Source of the DNA: an uncultured Curtobacterium sp.
Lineage (GTDB): Bacteria > Actinomycetota > Actinomycetes > Actinomycetales > Microbacteriaceae
DNA length: 11,972 nucleotides
Reading direction: 5' to 3'
NCBI GenBank assembly: GCA_913774725.1
Contig: CAJYIG010000345.1
Coordinates: 1 to 11,972 of the forward strand
This document shows, in pieces, positions 8,988-11,972 of the stretch. Positions within the stretch are counted from its first letter, which is position 1. Each line of letters begins with the position of its first letter. The position numbers and the translations under genes were made by a program. Below the pieces are notes generated by a model, which saw only the letters and a program-made list of their open reading frames with translations, had not been told where the DNA came from and ran no database searches.

Positions 8988-9851
8988 TCAGCCGGCCTGC
9001 GTGTCGCGCTCGGCGCCCCGCTCCGCCCGGTCGCCGTCCGACCGCTCGAGTACGCCGAGCAGGCGGAGCTTCTCGGCGTCCGCCGACCCCTCGTCCGGGT
9101 AGTAGAGCACCAGGACGACGTCGTCGACGGCGAGCTTGTCGCGGTGCAGGCGCAGGGTGCCGAGCCCGGGGTGCCGGACCACGGTCGTGTTGCCGGCGAG
9201 CGGTCGGACGTCCTGCCGGGCCCAGACCTCCCGGAACCGGGCGCTCACCAGCGACAGTTCACCGACGAGCTCGATCGCCCGGGCATCGTCGACGTCGGTG
9301 CCCAGGGTGTGCCGGAACGCTGCGACCATGTCGACCACGGCGCGGTCCCAGTCCTGCTGGAACGAGCGCTCCTCGGGGTCGAGCAGGAGCGACCGCAGTC
9401 GGTTGTGACCGGGGGCCATCCGCGGTGACAGTGCCGTCGCCAGGGCGTTGGCTGCGAGGACGTCGAGGGTGCGGCTCTCGACGAAGGCGGGCACGTCCAC
9501 CGCGGCGAGCAGGTGGCGCAGACGGTCCGGCACCCGATCGGTCCGACGGGTACCGCGACGCCGGGGCCGGGGTGCGGCGAGGTCGGCGAGGTACTCGCGC
9601 TCCACGTCGTCGAGGTCGAGCACCCGGGCGAGCGCCTCGACGACCTGCTGCGAGGGGTTGCGGTCCCGGCCGCGCTCGAGACGCAGGTAGTAGTCGGCGC
9701 TGATGCCCGCGAGGAGCGCGACCTCCTCGCGTCGGAGCCCGGCGACCCGGCGGCGCGGCCCCGACGGCAGTCCGACCTGTTCCGGCGTCACGACCGCCCG
9801 CCTCGCTGCCAGGTACCGACCGAGCCGGTTGTCGTCTGCGCGCTCCTCCAC
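8988..9851 (-). CDS. XRE-family regulator with MmyB-like ligand-binding domain
   Basis: Transcription regulator of about 287 aa. The N-terminal HTH covers about residues 10-80 (GRYLAARRAVVTPEQVGL, then RVAGLRREEVALLAGISADYYLRLERGR). The C-terminal domain of about 170 residues (PAFVESRTLDVLAANALATAL to TLRLHRDKLAVDDVVLVLYYP) is the MmyB-like, PAS-related ligand pocket proposed to bind lipid-like molecules. Such proteins often sit divergent to a dehydrogenase they regulate, as here with the SDR gene 132 bp away. The start is uncertain: GTG at 9851 was chosen, but the in-frame GTG at 9860 adds only three residues, and neither has a good Shine-Dalgarno. A TACCGT box 7 nt upstream of 9851 would fit a leaderless -10. 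The charged last 18 residues are not conserved family sequence. Confidence 0.88.
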   Translation of the reverse strand: MEERADDNRLGRYLAARRAVVTPEQVGLPSGPRRRVAGLRREEVALLAGISADYYLRLERGRDRNPSQQVVEALARVLDLDDVEREYLADLAAPRPRRRGTRRTDRVPDRLRHLLAAVDVPAFVESRTLDVLAANALATALSPRMAPGHNRLRSLLLDPEERSFQQDWDRAVVDMVAAFRHTLGTDVDDARAIELVGELSLVSARFREVWARQDVRPLAGNTTVVRHPGLGTLRLHRDKLAVDDVVLVLYYPDEGSADAEKLRLLGVLERSDGDRAERGAERDTQAG

Positions 9852-9983
9852 GGAGCACACGGTATCCGGGCACGACGTGCGGAGCGGGGGCCCTGTCACT
9901 CCCCCGGAAGACCGCGGCCTGTCGGACCTGCCGGGCCCGGAGCGACCATCGTTGCACCACCACCGAACAGGGAGGACGTTCAC
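9852..9983. promoter_or_regulatory. Divergent promoter region between MmyB-type regulator and SDR
   Basis: This 132-bp gap must contain both promoters. Symmetric elements seen are GCACG-A-CGTGC (9870-9880) and the 10-bp palindrome CCGGGCCCGG (9931-9940). GGAGGA (9971-9976) is the ribosome-binding site of the SDR gene. No clear -35/-10 pair could be assigned. Either symmetric element could be the regulator's site, the first being nearer its start. Confidence 0.4.
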
Positions 9984-10724
9984 ATGGACATCAGCAACCG
10001 CACCGTCTTCATCGCCGGAGGCACCTCGGGGATCGGGGCCGGCCTGGCCCGCCGCTTCCACGCCGCCGGTTCGACGGTCGTCGTCGGCGGACGGCGCGCC
10101 GCCGGTCTCGACGACGTCGGGTCGGTCACCGTCGACGTGACGGACCCCGCGTCCGTCCTCGCGGCCCGCGACGAGGTCCTCACCGCACACCCGGACCTCG
10201 ACCTCGTCGTCACGATGTCCGGTGTCATGCTCACCGAGGACCTGCGGGACCCCGCGCACGTCGCGCAGGCGGAGCAGTCCGTCGCCGTGAACCTGCTCGG
10301 CACCATCCGCGTGGTCGACGCGTTCACGCCGCACCTGCTCGCGCAGGGGCACGGGGACGTCCTCACCGTGACGTCCGGGATCGGTTTCACCCCGTTCCCG
10401 CTGATGCCGACGTACGGCGCGACGAAGGCGGCCGTGCACTCGTACACCGAGTCGCTCCGGGCACACCTCGCGGGCACCGGTGTCGGCGTCAGCGAACTCG
10501 TCCCGCCGGCCGTCGCGACCGCGGGTCAGGAGCAGCTCAACCCGAACGCGCTGCCCCTCGACGCGTTCCTCGACGAGGTGGTCGGCCTGCTGTCGCAGGA
10601 CCCGACGCCGCACGAGGTCGTCGTCGAGCGGGCCCTCCCCCTCCGCTGGTCCGAGCGGGACGGCACGTACGACGAGATGCTCGCGCAGCGGTCGCAGGCA
10701 CTGGCGTCGCTGCCGGGCCGCTGA
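9984..10724 (+). CDS. DltE-like short-chain dehydrogenase/reductase
   Basis: Cytosolic SDR of 246 aa that should use NAD(P)H on an unidentified carbonyl or alcohol substrate. The ATG at 9984 has AGGGAGGA 7 nt upstream. Cofactor loop GGTSGIG (12-18) and catalytic residues Asn103, Ser131 (VTSGIGF), Tyr144 and Lys148 (YGATKAA) are all present. The usual structural NNAG after strand 4 is TMSG (77-80). Overall sequence and length match the DltE-like group (COG3967). That name comes from a gene next to dlt operons and does not imply D-alanylation here, since no other dlt gene is visible. It is divergent from an MmyB-type regulator that probably controls it. A short hairpin (GGCCG/CGGCC, 10716-10730) covers the stop codon. 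Confidence 0.9.
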   Translation: MDISNRTVFIAGGTSGIGAGLARRFHAAGSTVVVGGRRAAGLDDVGSVTVDVTDPASVLAARDEVLTAHPDLDLVVTMSGVMLTEDLRDPAHVAQAEQSVAVNLLGTIRVVDAFTPHLLAQGHGDVLTVTSGIGFTPFPLMPTYGATKAAVHSYTESLRAHLAGTGVGVSELVPPAVATAGQEQLNPNALPLDAFLDEVVGLLSQDPTPHEVVVERALPLRWSERDGTYDEMLAQRSQALASLPGR

Positions 10725-10778
10725 ACGGCCGAGCCGCTGGGTGGTCGAGCCGCTGAGCTGCCGGGCCGCAGGCCGCTG
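10717..10778. repeat. Four GCCGCTG copies spanning the SDR stop and downstream gap
   Basis: GCCGCTG recurs at 10717, 10733, 10749 and 10772. The first three are exactly 16 bp apart, and the 16-bp units share GCCGCTG-N3-GG-N-CGA. The array begins in the last SDR codons and fills most of the 65-bp gap before the convergent DeoR gene. It looks like a degenerate local tandem duplication. The first unit also forms the GGCCG/CGGCC hairpin and might help termination. Confidence 0.5.
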
Positions 10779-10789
10779 AGTAGGGCTGG

Positions 10790-11554
10790 TCAGGCCGTGA
10801 CGACGGTCACGTCCGCTGCCGTGAAGCGCTCGACGAGGTCCGGTGCGATGCCGTCGTCCGTGATCAGGGTCCACCCACCACCGAGCCGGGTCCACGCGTG
10901 GAACTCGGACTGCTTGAGCTTCGAGGAGTCAGCGAGGACGTACACCGCCGTCGCACGACGAGCGATGAGTTCCTTCAGTCGGATCTGACCGAGGTCCGCT
11001 TCGCAGATGCCGCGTTCCGGCGACACCGCGTCGGCACCGAGGTAGGCGGCATCGAAGGTCAGGTACTCGAGCGCCGCCTCCGTCAGTGGCCCGACGAACC
11101 CGTTGCTCAGCGACCGGTACTCACCGCCGAGCATGACGAGTCGGACGTCGTCGCGGTCGGCCATGTCCGTGACGACCCCGACGCTCGTGGTGGTGACGGT
11201 GAGCTCGGCGCCGACCGGCAGCGCGTGCGCGAAGGCCGCGACGGTCGAGCCGTTGTCGAGGAAGAGCGACGTCCCGGGATCCACGGTCTCGCCGGCGCGC
11301 CGGGCGATGTCGCGCTTCGCGTCGAAGTGCTCACCGAGCCGCTGCCGCAGCGACGCCTCGGGGTGGGCGGCCACGGCCATCGCGCCACCGAACGTCCGGG
11401 TGAGCTTCCGCTGTTCCTGCAGGGTTGCGAGGTCGCGTCGGATGGTGGACGCTGTGACGCCGAACCGCTCGGAGAGCTCGTCGACGCTCGCGAGTCCGAC
11501 CGTCGTCGCGAGCGTGACGATCGCGTCACGTCGAGCTCTCGCCGAGATCGACAC
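10790..11554 (-). CDS. DeoR-family sugar-metabolism transcriptional regulator
   Basis: Regulator of 254 aa. The N-terminal DeoR HTH (about 1-58) shows RRDAIVTLATTVGLASVDELSERFGVTASTIRRDL followed by the family's TRTFGGA linker. The C-terminal effector domain (about 75-235) has the sugar-phosphate pocket motif FLDNGST (98-104), with further signatures GFVGPLTE, YLGADAVS and LADSSKL. The effector is usually a phosphorylated sugar or sugar acid. GTG at 11554 was chosen because GGAAGG ends 5 nt upstream; GTG at 11560, two codons earlier, would overlap that site. It lies 34 bp downstream of the PdxA-family gene on the same strand, likely in one transcript, so it probably regulates that pathway. 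Its 3' end faces the SDR gene. Confidence 0.9.
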   Translation of the reverse strand: MSISARARRDAIVTLATTVGLASVDELSERFGVTASTIRRDLATLQEQRKLTRTFGGAMAVAAHPEASLRQRLGEHFDAKRDIARRAGETVDPGTSLFLDNGSTVAAFAHALPVGAELTVTTTSVGVVTDMADRDDVRLVMLGGEYRSLSNGFVGPLTEAALEYLTFDAAYLGADAVSPERGICEADLGQIRLKELIARRATAVYVLADSSKLKQSEFHAWTRLGGGWTLITDDGIAPDLVERFTAADVTVVTA

Positions 11555-11588
11555 GGGCACCTTCCGGACAGCGGGGACTCAGGACCTG

Positions 11589-11972
11589 TCAGGCGCTCCG
11601 GGCCGGACTCGGCACGCTCGAGGTCGGCGCGAGTTCGGCGGCCTGGCGGAGCGCCTCGATCATGCTAGCGACATCGGCTTTCCCGGTGCCGGTGATGTCG
11701 AAGGCCGTGCCGTGGTCGACCGACGTGCGGATGACCGGGAGCCCCACGGTGATGTTCACTCCAGCCTCGATCCCGAGGACCTTCACGGGGCCGTGCCCCT
11801 GGTCGTGGTACATCGCGACGACCAGGTCGTAGTCCCCGCGGCCGGCGAGGAAGAACAGCGTGTCGGCCGGCAGCGGTCCGACGGCGTCGATCCCGTCAGC
11901 GCGTGCAGCCTCGACGCCCGGAGCGATCTTCGCTGCCTCCTCGCCGTAGCCGAACAGGCCGTTCTCGCCGGC
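11589..11972 (-). CDS. pdxA: PdxA-family 4-phospho-hydroxy-acid dehydrogenase, 5' part outside window
   Basis: The C-terminal 127 residues of a protein normally about 330 aa; the rest lies beyond the right edge. PdxA oxidises 4-phosphohydroxy-L-threonine, using an active-site metal. The fragment shows MYHDQGHGPVKVLG, with the last metal-ligand His, and VGLPVIRTSVDHGTAFD, both hallmarks of the family. Actinomycetes generally make pyridoxal phosphate through PdxS/PdxT and do not need PdxA. The gene is followed by a DeoR regulator. It is therefore more likely a PdxA2-type enzyme of D-threonate/D-erythronate breakdown, which usually travels with a DUF1537 kinase; that partner would have to be off the right side. 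The last 15 residues are a non-conserved tail. Family sure, physiological substrate inferred. Confidence 0.88.
   Translation of the reverse strand, partial: AGENGLFGYGEEAAKIAPGVEAARADGIDAVGPLPADTLFFLAGRGDYDLVVAMYHDQGHGPVKVLGIEAGVNITVGLPVIRTSVDHGTAFDITGTGKADVASMIEALRQAAELAPTSSVPSPARSA

Noticed and set aside
9984..10724. D-alanylation role implied by the DltE-like label
   Set aside because: No dltA/B/C/D genes are visible and the match is to the general SDR subgroup.
10717..10778. CRISPR-like array
   Set aside because: Repeats are only 7 bp, degenerate and partly coding, with no spacers of regular length and no cas genes.

Overview
The window is very GC-rich, with G/C at most third codon positions, GTG starts and tightly packed genes. 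The product set includes a GTP-type PEP carboxykinase, a long gluconeogenic GAPDH and a CitA/CitB-like two-component pair. Together these point to an actinomycete, most plausibly a Microbacteriaceae such as Curtobacterium; the genus is inferred from style and gene content only. I see no rRNA, tRNA, CRISPR array or transposase.

Left block (1-7512), a C4-dicarboxylate and gluconeogenesis module. A sensor kinase and response regulator of the CitA/DcuS-CitB/DcuR type are transcribed leftward. The regulator gene carries an apparent frameshift within its first 20 codons. Divergent from them, a rightward operon encodes DctA (C4-dicarboxylate uptake), PckG (oxaloacetate to PEP) and a long GapB-type glyceraldehyde-3-phosphate dehydrogenase. 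Read together: the kinase senses an external di- or tricarboxylate, the regulator acts on the 188-bp divergent promoter region, the transporter imports succinate, fumarate or malate, and the last two enzymes supply the two committed steps carrying that carbon up to sugar phosphates.

Middle block (7487-8962), a redox pair. A small HxlR/DUF24-family regulator with a single cysteine at position 6 is divergent from a zinc-free quinone-oxidoreductase-like MDR protein. The two start codons lie 9 bp apart, and a perfect 16-bp inverted repeat sits on the junction. The regulator gene converges on and overlaps the 3' end of gapB. The reductase converges on the next gene across a strong terminator-like hairpin.

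Right block (8988-11972). An XRE/MmyB-type regulator is divergent from a DltE-like short-chain dehydrogenase, another common regulator-oxidoreductase arrangement. Then come two leftward genes: a DeoR-family sugar regulator, preceded by a PdxA-family dehydrogenase that runs off the right edge. The pairing suggests an acid-sugar (threonate/erythronate) catabolic locus continuing outside the window rather than vitamin B6 synthesis.

The points most worth a second look are the regulator frameshift, the dicarboxylate-to-gluconeogenesis operon design, the shared operator between the divergent starts at 7792/7802, and the expanded in-frame tandem repeats in the kinase and PckG.
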